NCBI GenBank assembly: GCA_003279945.1
Contig: QCGK01000003.1
Span: 62,001 to 126,000 of the forward strand
Reading direction: 5' to 3'
Length of the DNA stretch: 64,000 nucleotides
From: Prochlorococcus sp. AG-388-A01
GTDB lineage: Bacteria > Cyanobacteriota > Cyanobacteriia > PCC-6307 > Cyanobiaceae
Shown one piece after another: positions 41,578 through 51,352 of the stretch; within the stretch, counting starts at the first letter, position 1, and the number at the start of each line of letters is the position of its first letter. Made by a program: the position numbers and the translations under genes. The notes under the pieces are model-generated. The model had not been told where the DNA came from and did not search any database. It saw only the letters and a program-made list of their open reading frames with translations.

Positions 41578-42115
41578 TTATTGATTTAATTAAAACTTTT
41601 ATTGCACCCTCTTTAAACTCATTATTAAGTAATCCATCATCACCGAACTTAGAGTGTAGAAGTTGCAATCTTTTAATTTTAGATGGCTTGAATTTAAATG
41701 GAAAACGTACTTTATTAGCTCTTACTGAAGGTTTTAGCTCAGCAAAAGGAATTTGAACATTTGTTGTTCCGAATTTTTTTGTTGGGAATGATCTTATCCA
41801 CCTGAATCCGCCTGGAATAAATTCGGTTAGTCCTAGGAAAGCATCTTCACAAGCAACAGCAAATTTAAAAGTTCTTCCTTGTCCATCAATATTTAATTCA
41901 AAGGATGAATACTCAGATACATTTAAGGAAGGTTTATATATAGACGATCTACAACTAACAAATCCTCCTGCTTTCTCGACAATATTACCCTTTAATAACA
42001 GACCAGAATTTGAAATTTCACAAAAAGCTGAACTTGATCCGCCCATAACAGTATCATTTAATGTTTTCCAGCCATCGAACTCCCTCTTCTGGAATAAAAA
42101 TTTTTTCTTACTCAT
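41567..42115 (-). CDS. CIA30-family protein
   Basis: Homologue of complex I intermediate-associated protein 30 (NDUFAF1), which assists assembly of respiratory complex I in mitochondria. Family features: FDGWKTLNDTVMGGSSSAFCEI near the start (the 'W..v.D.vMGG.S' motif), then GGFVSCRS, and IPFAELKPS with FKPSKIKRLQLL. A galactose-binding-like beta fold is expected. In cyanobacteria it might serve NDH-1 assembly, but that is inference. It overlaps the next gene by 11 nt. Confidence 0.88.
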   Translation of the reverse strand: MSKKKFLFQKREFDGWKTLNDTVMGGSSSAFCEISNSGLLLKGNIVEKAGGFVSCRSSIYKPSLNVSEYSSFELNIDGQGRTFKFAVACEDAFLGLTEFIPGGFRWIRSFPTKKFGTTNVQIPFAELKPSVRANKVRFPFKFKPSKIKRLQLLHSKFGDDGLLNNEFKEGAIKVLIKSISVF

Positions 42116-42145
42116 TGAACAATTTAAATTATTATTAGACTTTAA

Positions 42146-42883
42146 CTAAATTTCTAATTCTTTTGCAGATTCTTGATCACAAAATATTGAAATTTGATTA
42201 ATAGATTTTATTAATTTTGATGGTGTTCTATCAAGAGACTCTTTTTCATCTAATAACCTCTCAAGAGCAATTCTTTTATTGGCTCCACTAACCAAAAATA
42301 CTATCTTTGATGAGGCTGAAAGGACCTTTGGAGTTAATGAGATTCTTTTTAGTCCTTTACCTTCATTAAAAATCACAAAATCATCTACATTATTATTTTT
42401 TTGATAAGGGAATAGTGAAGCTGTATGACCATCGTCTCCAAGACCTAATAAAGTTAAATCAAAGGAGGGAGGGTTTGATCCGCATTTTTCAAATAATTTA
42501 GAAATAAATTGATTTTTTGTTGCTTCATCATCAGCCTCTAAATCATTGAAAATTTCATAAAAAAATGCTTTAGATCCAAAATTAGTTAATAATGAATTTT
42601 TCAACATTAACGAGTTACTTAGTTCTGAATTTGGATCAACACATCTTTCATCTCCTAAAAAGACATCAACCATATCCCATCTAAGATCACTATTTGATAA
42701 GAGCTGATACACAGATTTAGGCGTTGAACCTCCACTTACACAAAATTTGAACCTGTCTTTCTTTTTTAAAGTATGAATAATGTGATTTTCAATAAACTTA
42801 AAAACCGCTGTTGATAGTTTTAACTTGTCTTTGTATATATTTATGGTGTACCCATTTTTGACCTTTTGATTCATTTCATCCAT
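42146..42883 (-). CDS. pgl: 6-phosphogluconolactonase
   Basis: Second step of the oxidative pentose-phosphate pathway. Motifs VSGGSTPKSVYQLL (phosphate binding), WDMVDVFLGDERCVDP and LLGLGDDGHTASLFP (catalytic His) define DevB/Pgl. Length 245. It overlaps gnd by 13 nt, so the second and third steps of the pathway are translationally linked. Confidence 0.96.
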   Translation of the reverse strand: MDEMNQKVKNGYTINIYKDKLKLSTAVFKFIENHIIHTLKKKDRFKFCVSGGSTPKSVYQLLSNSDLRWDMVDVFLGDERCVDPNSELSNSLMLKNSLLTNFGSKAFFYEIFNDLEADDEATKNQFISKLFEKCGSNPPSFDLTLLGLGDDGHTASLFPYQKNNNVDDFVIFNEGKGLKRISLTPKVLSASSKIVFLVSGANKRIALERLLDEKESLDRTPSKLIKSINQISIFCDQESAKELEI

Positions 42884-44289
42884 TCAGTATGGAAACTACC
42901 TTTTCTATCTATTCTTTCATAAGTATGAGAGCCAAAACAATCTCTCATTGCCTGAACTAAATTCTGAGGGAGTCTATTTGTTCTATAGCTATTCAAATAA
43001 TCTAAAGTACTAGATAAACATGGAACTGGTATTCCTGCTTTTGTTGATAAAGAAACTACATTAGCTAAGTTATCTAATCTTGTTGAGATTTCTTTATTGA
43101 ACCAATCATCAAAAATTAGATTCTTTAGATTTGGATCCTTATTATAGGCGTCTTGAATTTTACTTAATAATTTTGATCTTATTATGCAACCTCCTTTCCA
43201 TATTTGAGCAATTGATGGCATATTCAAACCATAATTATATACAGAAGATGCTTCTCTTAAAATATCCATTCCTTGAGCATAGCTAGCAATTGTGGCAAGG
43301 ACTACAGCATCAAATAAAGGTTTCATTCCATCTGAAACATCTCCTAAATCAAAATCATCTATCTCTTTAACTGGTATAGCTTTTTCAATCTCACTACGTT
43401 GATCTTTTAAAGAACTCATTACTCTTGCATTTAGGGAAGCATAAATCGTTGGGACTGATACCCCAAGTTCTAAAGCACTTACAACAGTCCATAACCCAGT
43501 CCCTTTCTGGCCAGCTTTATCTAATATTTTCTCCACAACATCATCTCCAGTTAATTCATCTTTTGTACTAAGACAAATCTCAGTTATCTCAACAAGATAA
43601 GAAGCTAATTCATCAGTTTTATTCCAAATACCAAAAACCTCTGACATTTGCTCCCCATTCATGCATTTAACTCTCTTCATAAGGTCATAAGCTTCAGCAA
43701 GTATTTGCTCAATTCCATATTCAATACCATTATGAACAGTTTTTACGAAATGACCTGAGCCTCCTGGTCCAACATATGCAACACATGGTCCATCTTCAAC
43801 TTTGGCAGCCATCTTAGTTAATAAACTTTCTATTGCATCATATGAAGCCTTAGTACCGCCAGGCATCATACTTGGCCCTTCAAGAGCCCCTTTGGCACCA
43901 CCTGAAACTCCCATTCCAATGTATCCAAAACTTTTACTTTCAAGAGTATTTACCCTTCTTTCTGTATCTTTAAATTGAGAATTACCTCCATCTATTAATA
44001 AATCTCCTTCCTCGAGATATACAGAAATATTATCTATAACGGCATCTGTTGCGGTTCCAGCTTTTACCATCATTAGAATTCTTCTAGGTCTTTCTAGCTT
44101 ATTAACAAATTCTTGAAGAGTTTCAGCCCCCTCTATATTTTTTCCAAGGCCCCGACCTTGTAAAAATTCTTCAGTTTTTGAGTAAGTTCTATTAAAAACT
44201 ACACTAGAAAATCCATTACTCTCTGCGTTAAGAACTAAATTTTCGCCCATAACACCAAGACCTATCAAACCAAAATGTGCCTTGGACAT
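42871..44289 (-). CDS. gnd: 6-phosphogluconate dehydrogenase (decarboxylating)
   Basis: Third step of the oxidative pentose-phosphate pathway; makes NADPH and ribulose 5-phosphate, mainly used in darkness. The Rossmann motif GLIGLGVMGENLVLNAE is at the N-terminus. Substrate motifs include MGVSGGAKGALEGPSMMPGG, HNGIEYGIEQILAEAY (catalytic Lys region: HFVKTVHNGIEYG) and WKGGCIIRS. Length 472. It lies between glgC and pgl, so glycogen synthesis and oxidative sugar breakdown share an operon region. Confidence 0.98.
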   Translation of the reverse strand: MSKAHFGLIGLGVMGENLVLNAESNGFSSVVFNRTYSKTEEFLQGRGLGKNIEGAETLQEFVNKLERPRRILMMVKAGTATDAVIDNISVYLEEGDLLIDGGNSQFKDTERRVNTLESKSFGYIGMGVSGGAKGALEGPSMMPGGTKASYDAIESLLTKMAAKVEDGPCVAYVGPGGSGHFVKTVHNGIEYGIEQILAEAYDLMKRVKCMNGEQMSEVFGIWNKTDELASYLVEITEICLSTKDELTGDDVVEKILDKAGQKGTGLWTVVSALELGVSVPTIYASLNARVMSSLKDQRSEIEKAIPVKEIDDFDLGDVSDGMKPLFDAVVLATIASYAQGMDILREASSVYNYGLNMPSIAQIWKGGCIIRSKLLSKIQDAYNKDPNLKNLIFDDWFNKEISTRLDNLANVVSLSTKAGIPVPCLSSTLDYLNSYRTNRLPQNLVQAMRDCFGSHTYERIDRKGSFHTEWMK

Positions 44290-44384
44290 AAAAAATTAAA
44301 AAACTCAATAAATATAGTGTGCCTGCAACTAAACAAAATTGCTCAAAAAAAATACTTATGTCAGCGAAAAATGATCGAAAAGAT

Positions 44385-45680
44385 TTAAATAACAGTTCCG
44401 TTTGTAATAGTTGCATTTTTAACTACTACAACAATTCCATTTCTTATATAAAAGCCTAATTCTGGCTTGTCTGCTTCTTCTATTCGATCTTTATTAATGA
44501 TCACAACATTATCACCAATCCTTGTATTTTTATCAAGTATTGCTCTTTTGACAGTAGTTCCTTCACCTACTCCAAGAGGTGTTCCGCCTCCTTTTCTTAA
44601 TTCAATCCTTTCTTCGGGCGATTCAAAGAAATCGGCTCCCATAACTAGAGTGTCCTCAAGAACCGAATCACTTTCAATCCTGCTTCTTACCCCTAAAACA
44701 CAATGCAAAATACTGCATGACTTCAAGATTGTACCTTCACAAACTATTGAATCAGTAATTTGAGCATCTACCAGTTTAGAAGGAGGCAGAAATCTAGGTC
44801 TAGTGTAAATTGGAAATTTTTCATCATAAAAACTAAATGGAGGTTTTGGTTGCTCAGTCAATGCTAGGTTCGACTCAAAGAATGCACCAATAGTTCCAAT
44901 ATCTTCCCAATAATCATCGAATACATAACTTTTAAGAGTATCGCCTCTATTAAGTGCTTCAGGTATTATGTCCTTTCCAAAATCTGTATAACTAGGAAAT
45001 TTATTTAGTAGATCAAAAAGAGTATTTCTACTAAAAACATAAATACCCATAGAGGCTAGATAAGGTTTTCCTGCGGCTGATTCCTTAGTTAATCCAAATT
45101 TTGAAGTATCTACTGCCATAGCCTTCAACTTTTCACCAGTAGGCTTTTCACTGAATTCTTTAATATTTCCTAAATCATCTGTTCTCATGAGGCCAAAACC
45201 TTCAGCCTGAGCTTCATCAACAGGTAATGCTGCAACAGTTAAATCAGCAGCATTATCTCTATGATGTTGAACAAACAGACTGTAATCCATCCTATAAAGT
45301 TGATCACCAGACAATATCAAATACTCATCAACATCCCATTCTTGAAATAACCATTGATATTTTCTTACGGCATCAGCAGTGCCTTCAAACCACTTTGGAC
45401 TATCGGGTGTTTGTTGAGCAGCTAAAACCTCTACAAATCCTTGGCCAAAAGGGCCATTTAGATTATAAGTTCTTCCGATATGTCTATTTAGAGATGCACT
45501 ATTGAACTGAGTCAATACATACATTTTTTCAATACCTGAATTAATACAATTACTAATTGGTATATCTATTAAACGATACTTACCTGCCAATGGAACAGCA
45601 GGTTTTGCCCTCATTTTTGTTAAAGGGTAAAGTCTAGAACCTTTTCCTCCTCCGAGGATTATGGCCAACACACGCTTCAT
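44385..45680 (-). CDS. glgC: Glucose-1-phosphate adenylyltransferase
   Basis: Makes ADP-glucose for glycogen, the main carbon store. The nucleotidyltransferase motif [23 protein letters not shown] is at the N-terminus, the [15 protein letters not shown] region carries the metal Asp, and the C-terminal left-handed beta helix has [18 protein letters not shown]. Length 431. Cyanobacterial enzymes are activated by 3-phosphoglycerate, and the basic sites needed for this lie in the same C-terminal region. Confidence 0.98.
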   Translation of the reverse strand: MKRVLAIILGGGKGSRLYPLTKMRAKPAVPLAGKYRLIDIPISNCINSGIEKMYVLTQFNSASLNRHIGRTYNLNGPFGQGFVEVLAAQQTPDSPKWFEGTADAVRKYQWLFQEWDVDEYLILSGDQLYRMDYSLFVQHHRDNAADLTVAALPVDEAQAEGFGLMRTDDLGNIKEFSEKPTGEKLKAMAVDTSKFGLTKESAAGKPYLASMGIYVFSRNTLFDLLNKFPSYTDFGKDIIPEALNRGDTLKSYVFDDYWEDIGTIGAFFESNLALTEQPKPPFSFYDEKFPIYTRPRFLPPSKLVDAQITDSIVCEGTILKSCSILHCVLGVRSRIESDSVLEDTLVMGADFFESPEERIELRKGGGTPLGVGEGTTVKRAILDKNTRIGDNVVIINKDRIEEADKPELGFYIRNGIVVVVKNATITNGTVI

Positions 45681-45810
45681 TCAATCTAATGGAGGTAGAG
45701 ATACAACTATTTAAAGTAACTGATTATGGGGAGATTTTGAAATGGTAATGGTCAGTTTGCAAAGGTATTTCGATAAATCACTAGAAAAACTTAATATAAG
45801 TCAGGGAAAT

Positions 45811-47121
45811 TTAGTTATTTTTATCCTCTTCTACCAAAGAAAACAATTTTTCAACGATTTTTAAAGAAGCTTGTCTTTCTTCTCTTGATTGAGGACTTCT
45901 TAACTTGGTAACGGGTGTGTGAAGTATTTTATTGATAATTCCTTTAGTCAGTGCTTCTACAACTTTTCTTTCTCGAGCAGAAAAATCTGGTCCCATCCTA
46001 CTAAGTGCTTTTTGTAATTCTTCTTTTCTAATTAACTCCAAATCAGATCTGAGTTTATTAATTACTGGGACTGCCTCTAAACTTGCCCACCATTCTAGAA
46101 AAATGATTCTTTCTTCTTCGACTAAGGATTCTGCTTCCTTTGCAATTTTCTGTCTAAATTCTTGATTTCTCGAAACAACCTCTTGTAAGTCGTCAACATC
46201 AAATGATTTTACAAATTGATGTTGTTTAACATCATTAGATATATTTCTCGGTACACCAATATCGATAAATTTAAGTTTATTACTCAAATTTAATTTGTCG
46301 ATTTTAGCTAGGTCAATTATTGGCTCTTCAGAGGCAGTACTAGTGAAAACAAGAGAAGATGTTGATATATTTTCATCTAATTCGTTTAATCCTTTACAAA
46401 CAATCTCTAAGTCGGGAAAGTCCAATGCAAGATTTAATGCTCTATCAATATTTCTATTGGCAAGAATAAGTTTATGACATCCTTTTGATTTTAAATGAGT
46501 TATTAAAAGCCTACTCATTCGTCCAGCTCCAACCACAAGAACCTTCTCTGATTCCAAACTAACAAGAGTATCAAGCCCATTCTCTTGTCCAATTTTTAAT
46601 TGAGCAAGTTCTACCGCTGCTGAACTAATTGATACGGCTCCAGTTCCTAAGTTTGTTTCGGATCTAACCTTTTTACCCGTACTAACTGATTGGGTTAATA
46701 ATCTATTAAGAATAGGACCAATAGATTGATTCTCTTGACCTAATCTCATCATTTTTTTTACCTGCGAAAGAATTTGTCCTTCGCCTAAAACGAGGCTATC
46801 AAGTCCTGCCGAAACTTTCATTAAATGTAAAACCGCATCTTCTTGTCTAAAGCAAAAAAGATGTGGATTTAAATCTTCAAAAATAATTCCAGAATAATCT
46901 GATATAAATTCTTTAATGGACGAAATTCCTGTATTTTTATCCTTTACAAGAGCATAAATTTCAAGTCTGTTACAAGTACTTAAAATTGATACCTCTAATA
47001 TTCCAGAGAAGGCTTTTAATGCTTTCAATGATTCTGTAATGGATTGGTCAGGAATACTTAATTTCTCACGCACTTCAACCGGTGCCGTGCGATGACTTAG
47101 TCCGACGACAACAATATGCAT
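45811..47121 (-). CDS. hemA: Glutamyl-tRNA reductase
   Basis: First committed step to tetrapyrroles: reduces glutamyl-tRNA to glutamate-1-semialdehyde for chlorophyll and haem. The catalytic Cys is C50 in ILSTCNRLEIYA, the NADPH motif is VLVVGAGRMSRLL, and the dimerisation helix is at the end (KVVEALTKGIINKILHTPVTKLR). Length 436. It lies 18 nt downstream of glpX, so a Calvin-cycle gene and the chlorophyll entry enzyme may be cotranscribed. Confidence 0.98.
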   Translation of the reverse strand: MHIVVVGLSHRTAPVEVREKLSIPDQSITESLKALKAFSGILEVSILSTCNRLEIYALVKDKNTGISSIKEFISDYSGIIFEDLNPHLFCFRQEDAVLHLMKVSAGLDSLVLGEGQILSQVKKMMRLGQENQSIGPILNRLLTQSVSTGKKVRSETNLGTGAVSISSAAVELAQLKIGQENGLDTLVSLESEKVLVVGAGRMSRLLITHLKSKGCHKLILANRNIDRALNLALDFPDLEIVCKGLNELDENISTSSLVFTSTASEEPIIDLAKIDKLNLSNKLKFIDIGVPRNISNDVKQHQFVKSFDVDDLQEVVSRNQEFRQKIAKEAESLVEEERIIFLEWWASLEAVPVINKLRSDLELIRKEELQKALSRMGPDFSARERKVVEALTKGIINKILHTPVTKLRSPQSREERQASLKIVEKLFSLVEEDKNN

Positions 47122-47139
47122 AAAATCAAAAATAAATTA

Positions 47140-48141
47140 TTAAAGGCTGATACTTTTTGCACCGTCTTTTATGTGGACAGTATTTGTGAACCTTGCAGTA
47201 TTATCTAATGTACTAATTACTAAACTGCTTGTCCTGACACAATCCGTTTCAAATTTAACTCCGTCAAATAACAAACCGTCAGTTATACCACTTCCAGCGA
47301 ACACAACATTTTCTCCTGATGCCAGTTCGTTAGCTTCATATATTTTATCTATTTCCGTTATACCCATTTCATTTAGACGTTTTATATTCCCTTCTTTTGT
47401 ATAATCAGCCCATTCTGAAGTTTGAGCTATTGATGGATCATAAACTAGTTGACCTTGAAAGTGTCCTCCTAGAGCTCTCATTGCAGCAGCCGAAATAACA
47501 CCTTCTGGAGCTGCACCTATCCCCATCAAACAATGTGTTCCAGTTCCTGCGAAACCACATGCAATTGCAGCTTGAACATCACCATCGGAAATCGGTTGTA
47601 CTTTTGCACCACATCCTCGAATCTCTTTAATTAAATCCTTATGCCTTGTTCTATCCATAACAACAACAGTAAGTTCATCAATAGAAAGATCCAAACAATC
47701 ACTAAGTATCTTTAAGTTTTCAGTAGGCGAATTTCTAATATCTACTTTCCCTTTCGCCGCTGGGGGGGCTGCTAATTTGTTCATATAAAAATCAGGTGCA
47801 TTAAAAAGACCACCGGTATCAGATGCAGCCAAAACTGCCATAGAACCTCTTTGATTATTTGCACAAAGATTAGTTCCTTCACAAGGATCTACTGCAAAGT
47901 CAACCCCTGGTCCACTTCCACTCCCTACCTCTTCACCTATATAAAGCATAGGTGCTTCATCTCTTTCACCTTCTCCAATAACAATTTTCCCTTTCATTTC
48001 AATTTTGCCCATGCGCAATCTCATTGCTTCGACTGCTGCTGCATCAGCTTCATCTTTTTGGCCAAGTCCTGTAAGTTTTGCTGAAGCAATTGCTGCTTGC
48101 TCGACAACTTCGAGAATTTCTTGAATTAAAGTTTGATTCAC
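47140..48141 (-). CDS. glpX: Class II fructose-1,6-/sedoheptulose-1,7-bisphosphatase
   Basis: Dual phosphatase of the cyanobacterial Calvin cycle. Metal and substrate motifs [21 protein letters not shown] and [26 protein letters not shown] are intact; [26 protein letters not shown] follows. Length 333. As in other cyanobacteria it replaces separate FBPase and SBPase. The gene is divergent from rpe, and the 187-nt gap contains two inverted repeats. Confidence 0.97.
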   Translation of the reverse strand: MNQTLIQEILEVVEQAAIASAKLTGLGQKDEADAAAVEAMRLRMGKIEMKGKIVIGEGERDEAPMLYIGEEVGSGSGPGVDFAVDPCEGTNLCANNQRGSMAVLAASDTGGLFNAPDFYMNKLAAPPAAKGKVDIRNSPTENLKILSDCLDLSIDELTVVVMDRTRHKDLIKEIRGCGAKVQPISDGDVQAAIACGFAGTGTHCLMGIGAAPEGVISAAAMRALGGHFQGQLVYDPSIAQTSEWADYTKEGNIKRLNEMGITEIDKIYEANELASGENVVFAGSGITDGLLFDGVKFETDCVRTSSLVISTLDNTARFTNTVHIKDGAKSISL

Positions 48142-48183
48142 AATTAAATTTTTGAGGATTTTCTAAAAGGTTTTGAGTATGAT

Positions 48184-48210
48184 CTCATAAAAAATGTCAT
48201 TTTTTATGAG
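48184..48210. repeat. Perfect 12-bp inverted repeat between glpX and rpe
   Basis: CTCATAAAAAAT (48184-48195) and ATTTTTTATGAG (48199-48210) are separated by GTC. It starts 43 nt upstream of the glpX start. It could be an operator dyad or a hairpin in the glpX leader. Confidence 0.6.
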
Positions 48211-48219
48211 AAAAATTAT

Positions 48220-48238
48220 GTTAAAAGCTTTTTTTAAC
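48220..48238. repeat. Second inverted repeat between glpX and rpe
   Basis: GTTAAAA (48220-48226) and TTTTAAC (48232-48238) with a 5-nt loop, 9 nt from the first inverted repeat. It may act together with it. Confidence 0.4.
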
Positions 48239-48328
48239 TCTTTACAGCTGTTACTTTATCAGGCCGTGACTTGAAATTAGGAATAAACAACTAAATATAG
48301 TATCTTTATTAAATATTTTAAAAATTAA

Positions 48329-49087
48329 ATGACTGAGTCAAATCAAACAAATTTAGCTGGCGTTAATAGACCAATCCAAATAATCCCTTCCGTTTTACCA
48401 GCAGATTGGGCAAATATGGGGGCATGTGTGAAAGAGCTAGAGGAAGCTGGAGTAGATAGAATTCAATTTGATGTAATGGATGGAAATTTCGTGCCCAATC
48501 TTACATTCGGTCCTGAGATGATTGCTGCATGCAGAAAATATTGCAATGTCCCTTTTGAAACTCAACTAATGGTGAGCCAATACAATTGTGAAACCATGCT
48601 TGAATCTTATGTAAATGCTACAAAAGGCGCTAATGGAGAACCAGGAGTTGTAATAGCTCATGCCGAGGCAAATATTCATTTACATAGAGTTCTTGGAAGA
48701 ATAAGAGACCTAGGAGGATCTCCTTCTGTTGCATTAAACCCTCATACTCCATTTGAAATGATTGAAAACATTATGGATATGGTTGATCATGTTTTGGTAA
48801 TGACAGTTAATCCAGGTTTTGGTGGACAAGCTTATATACCAACAATGCTTAATAAAATCAGAAAAATAAGAAACTTAATTATCGAAAAAAACTTAAATGT
48901 TGACATTGAAGTTGATGGAGGCATAAAAGCAAATTGGACTATTTCGCAATGTGCTGATGCTGGTGCTAATTGTTTTATTGCGGGTAGTGGAATGTTTGCT
49001 TACCCAACACTAAAGGAGGGATGTGATGACTTGAGAAAAGTTGCTCAAGAAGCACAAAAAGGAGTGGTGCTTTCAGAACCTCAATAA
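48329..49087 (+). CDS. rpe: Ribulose-phosphate 3-epimerase
   Basis: Interconverts ribulose 5-phosphate and xylulose 5-phosphate in the Calvin and pentose-phosphate cycles. TIM barrel with PSVLPADWANMG at the start, FDVMDGNFVPNLTFGP (metal His/Asp region), MTVNPGFGGQAYIP and DIEVDGGIKANW. Length 252, with an N-terminal extension of about 18 residues compared with E. coli. It converges on ccsA. Confidence 0.97.
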   Translation: MTESNQTNLAGVNRPIQIIPSVLPADWANMGACVKELEEAGVDRIQFDVMDGNFVPNLTFGPEMIAACRKYCNVPFETQLMVSQYNCETMLESYVNATKGANGEPGVVIAHAEANIHLHRVLGRIRDLGGSPSVALNPHTPFEMIENIMDMVDHVLVMTVNPGFGGQAYIPTMLNKIRKIRNLIIEKNLNVDIEVDGGIKANWTISQCADAGANCFIAGSGMFAYPTLKEGCDDLRKVAQEAQKGVVLSEPQ

Positions 49088-49108
49088 ATATTCTTGGAAA
49101 ATAACAAC

Positions 49109-50038
49109 TTATCCAAATATCCAGCCATAACTATGTAGACCTATTCCTAGAAAATTGACTCCTAAATAACATACTAAAATCACTAAGAAGCCAGTAGATG
49201 CTAATAATGCTGGTCTTCGCCCTTGCCAACCTTTACTTATTCTCATATGCAGATAAGCAGCATAAAACAACCATGAGATAAATGCCCATGTTTCTTTTGG
49301 ATCCCAACTCCACCATGTGCCCCATGCCTCATTAGCCCAAACGGCACCTGAAATCAAACCGAGTGTCAAAAGAACAAAACCTATTAATATAGAACGATAA
49401 CTTAGTGTATCTAATTCTTCTGAATGAGAAAATTCAATAGGCTCAACTAAATCATTTAAAGGATAGTTATTTGAAAATTTATACCCTCCTATACCTGTAG
49501 AACTACTTCTAATTTGAAGCGGTTTATTTTTATTAATGAACAAAACAGAAGCTGATATTAAAGATCCTATTATTAATGCCGCATAACTAAGCATTACAAC
49601 ACTAACATGCATCACTAACCAACTAGATCTTAAAGCTGGAACCAAGTTGGATGATAATTTCAAATCGTCAGGCAAAACAAAACATGCAAAAGCAACAGTT
49701 AGTAACTCAATAGGTATAGCTATTGAGGGGATTATTGGAGATTGGTATTCCCTCTCAATCAATAGTTGTCCCATTGTGATTCCCCAAGTAAGAAAATAGA
49801 GAGATTCATACAAATTGCTAATTGGGAAGTGTCCAGAAATTGACCACCTAAAAAGTAATTGTAATGTTATGAATAAATTTACTAGGATCGTAAGTAGTCT
49901 TACAGTAAAAGAAGACTTTTTTTTAAAAACCGCACCTAAAGATAATGGTAAATTAACTAATAGAATATAAAAGACTAAAAGACCTAATAAAGAATCTGGG
50001 TGATATATTAAATTTTTAAATAAATTATCTAGTATCAT
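49109..50038 (-). CDS. ccsA: Cytochrome c biogenesis protein CcsA
   Basis: Membrane haem-delivery partner of CcsB in the system II pathway for c-type cytochromes (cytochrome f, c6). The WWD domain is intact: WANEAWGTWWSWDPKETWAFISWL. It has about eight hydrophobic helices and conserved His residues (GHFPISNLYES, WLVMHVSV, and the C-terminal IGLHSYGW). Length 309. Its 21-nt gap to rpe holds no hairpin. Confidence 0.96.
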   Translation of the reverse strand: MILDNLFKNLIYHPDSLLGLLVFYILLVNLPLSLGAVFKKKSSFTVRLLTILVNLFITLQLLFRWSISGHFPISNLYESLYFLTWGITMGQLLIEREYQSPIIPSIAIPIELLTVAFACFVLPDDLKLSSNLVPALRSSWLVMHVSVVMLSYAALIIGSLISASVLFINKNKPLQIRSSSTGIGGYKFSNNYPLNDLVEPIEFSHSEELDTLSYRSILIGFVLLTLGLISGAVWANEAWGTWWSWDPKETWAFISWLFYAAYLHMRISKGWQGRRPALLASTGFLVILVCYLGVNFLGIGLHSYGWIFG

Positions 50039-50150
50039 TTCTAGAGATTTATCCAGTTTTAATATTAAATGACAATCAAATACTAATTTAAATCATCCTT
50101 ATATGAGTAAATCTTTAATAATTAAATTTTAATTTACTTTGAAAAAGATT

Positions 50151-50879
50151 TCAAAGTTTAAAATTATCTCCTAGATAATACTTCTTTACTATTGGATTAT
50201 CTGCAAGCTCACTTGAAGATCCGTAAGCTAAAATTTTTCCTTCACTTAATACATATGACTTGTTGGTAATTAAGAGAGTTTCCCTAACATTATGATCTGT
50301 TATAAGAATTCCAACCCCGTCCGAACTTAATTTAAGAATTAGCTTCTTTAAATCATTAACAGCTAGAGGATCAATTCCAGCGAATGGTTCGTCTAATAAT
50401 AAATATTTAGGTCCTTTTCTACCTACAGTAAGAGCTCTTGCTATCTCACACCTTCTTCTCTCTCCTCCTGAAAGTTGGTAACCATAGCTATCTACAAAAT
50501 TATTCAAATTAAATTCATTAATTAATTGTTCTCTTCTATTTCTATTTGCCGCTCGACTATAAGATGAATTCTGCAAGGCTAAATCTATATTGTCCTTCAC
50601 AGTGAGCTCTCTGAAGATACTCGCCTCCTGAGTTAAATAACCCAACCCAAGTCTTGATCTTATTGGGAGTGGAAAATTAGTTATATTTTTACCATTCAGT
50701 AAAACTTCACCTTTATCAGGTTTTATATTCCCAACTGCAAGATTAAAAGTGGTGGTTTTCCCTGCCCCATTAGGCCCCATCAACCCTACAACTTCTCCTG
50801 GATTTACACTTATGGAAACATCATTTACGATTAATCTTCCCTTGATTGAAAAGGATACATTTTGAATTTTTAAGTTCAT
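50151..50879 (-). CDS. lptB: LPS-export ABC ATPase LptB
   Basis: ATPase that powers lipopolysaccharide transport with LptF/LptG. Walker A GPNGAGKT is near residues 34-41, signature LSGGERRRCEIARAL, Walker B YLLLDEPFAGIDP, and H-loop ITDHNVRE, all typical of LptB. The LTQEASIFRELTV Q-loop is the LptB version. Length 242. Fits with lpxD in the window: an outer membrane with lipid A is made. Confidence 0.95.
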   Translation of the reverse strand: MNLKIQNVSFSIKGRLIVNDVSISVNPGEVVGLMGPNGAGKTTTFNLAVGNIKPDKGEVLLNGKNITNFPLPIRSRLGLGYLTQEASIFRELTVKDNIDLALQNSSYSRAANRNRREQLINEFNLNNFVDSYGYQLSGGERRRCEIARALTVGRKGPKYLLLDEPFAGIDPLAVNDLKKLILKLSSDGVGILITDHNVRETLLITNKSYVLSEGKILAYGSSSELADNPIVKKYYLGDNFKL

Positions 50880-50973
50880 CTTCCTTTAGATCGATTAGTT
50901 ATCTTATTTTCGTAAAAAACAAATAAAATTAAATAATATAATTTAATTAAATAGAAAAAGATATTCATATTTT

Positions 50974-51342
50974 TCAAAGAAGTTTTAAAAAAGGCTTATC
51001 ATTATCATTTAACACCTCTTTGTATTGTAATTTCCTTAATAAATTTTCCAAACATCTACAGAAGGATTCAAGATCAACACCTAAATTAATCCTGGTTCTA
51101 GTTTTTATTCTACCTAAACCCTCTCCCAGCAAAATAGTAGCTCCATTTAAATTACCCTTACTTAAGTGAAACTGAGAGACGGATACTTGTAAAATTCCCT
51201 GAATCACTTGTCTTTCGTCACCATCAACAGAATTCCAAATCTCCTCAAAAGCATCATGAGCCTCATACCATTTATGATTGTTAAAAAGATTTAAAGCAAT
51301 AAATAGAGATTCTTTAAAACTTTCTTTACTTTCTTCATTCAT
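50974..51342 (-). CDS. DUF309-family protein
   Basis: Helical protein of 122 residues with the DUF309 signature FNNHKWYEAHDAFEEIWN followed by VIQGILQVSVSQFHLSKGNLNGATILLGEG. His and Glu residues in the first helix are conserved in the family, whose function is unknown. It starts 10 nt after typA on the same strand, so the two form an operon. Confidence 0.9.
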   Translation of the reverse strand: MNEESKESFKESLFIALNLFNNHKWYEAHDAFEEIWNSVDGDERQVIQGILQVSVSQFHLSKGNLNGATILLGEGLGRIKTRTRINLGVDLESFCRCLENLLRKLQYKEVLNDNDKPFLKLL

Positions 51343-51352
51343 AAATAAATTA

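Noticed and set aside
48184..48210. Inverted repeat as an intrinsic terminator
   Set aside because: It lies between divergent starts where nothing needs termination, and the stem is almost all A/T without a GC core.
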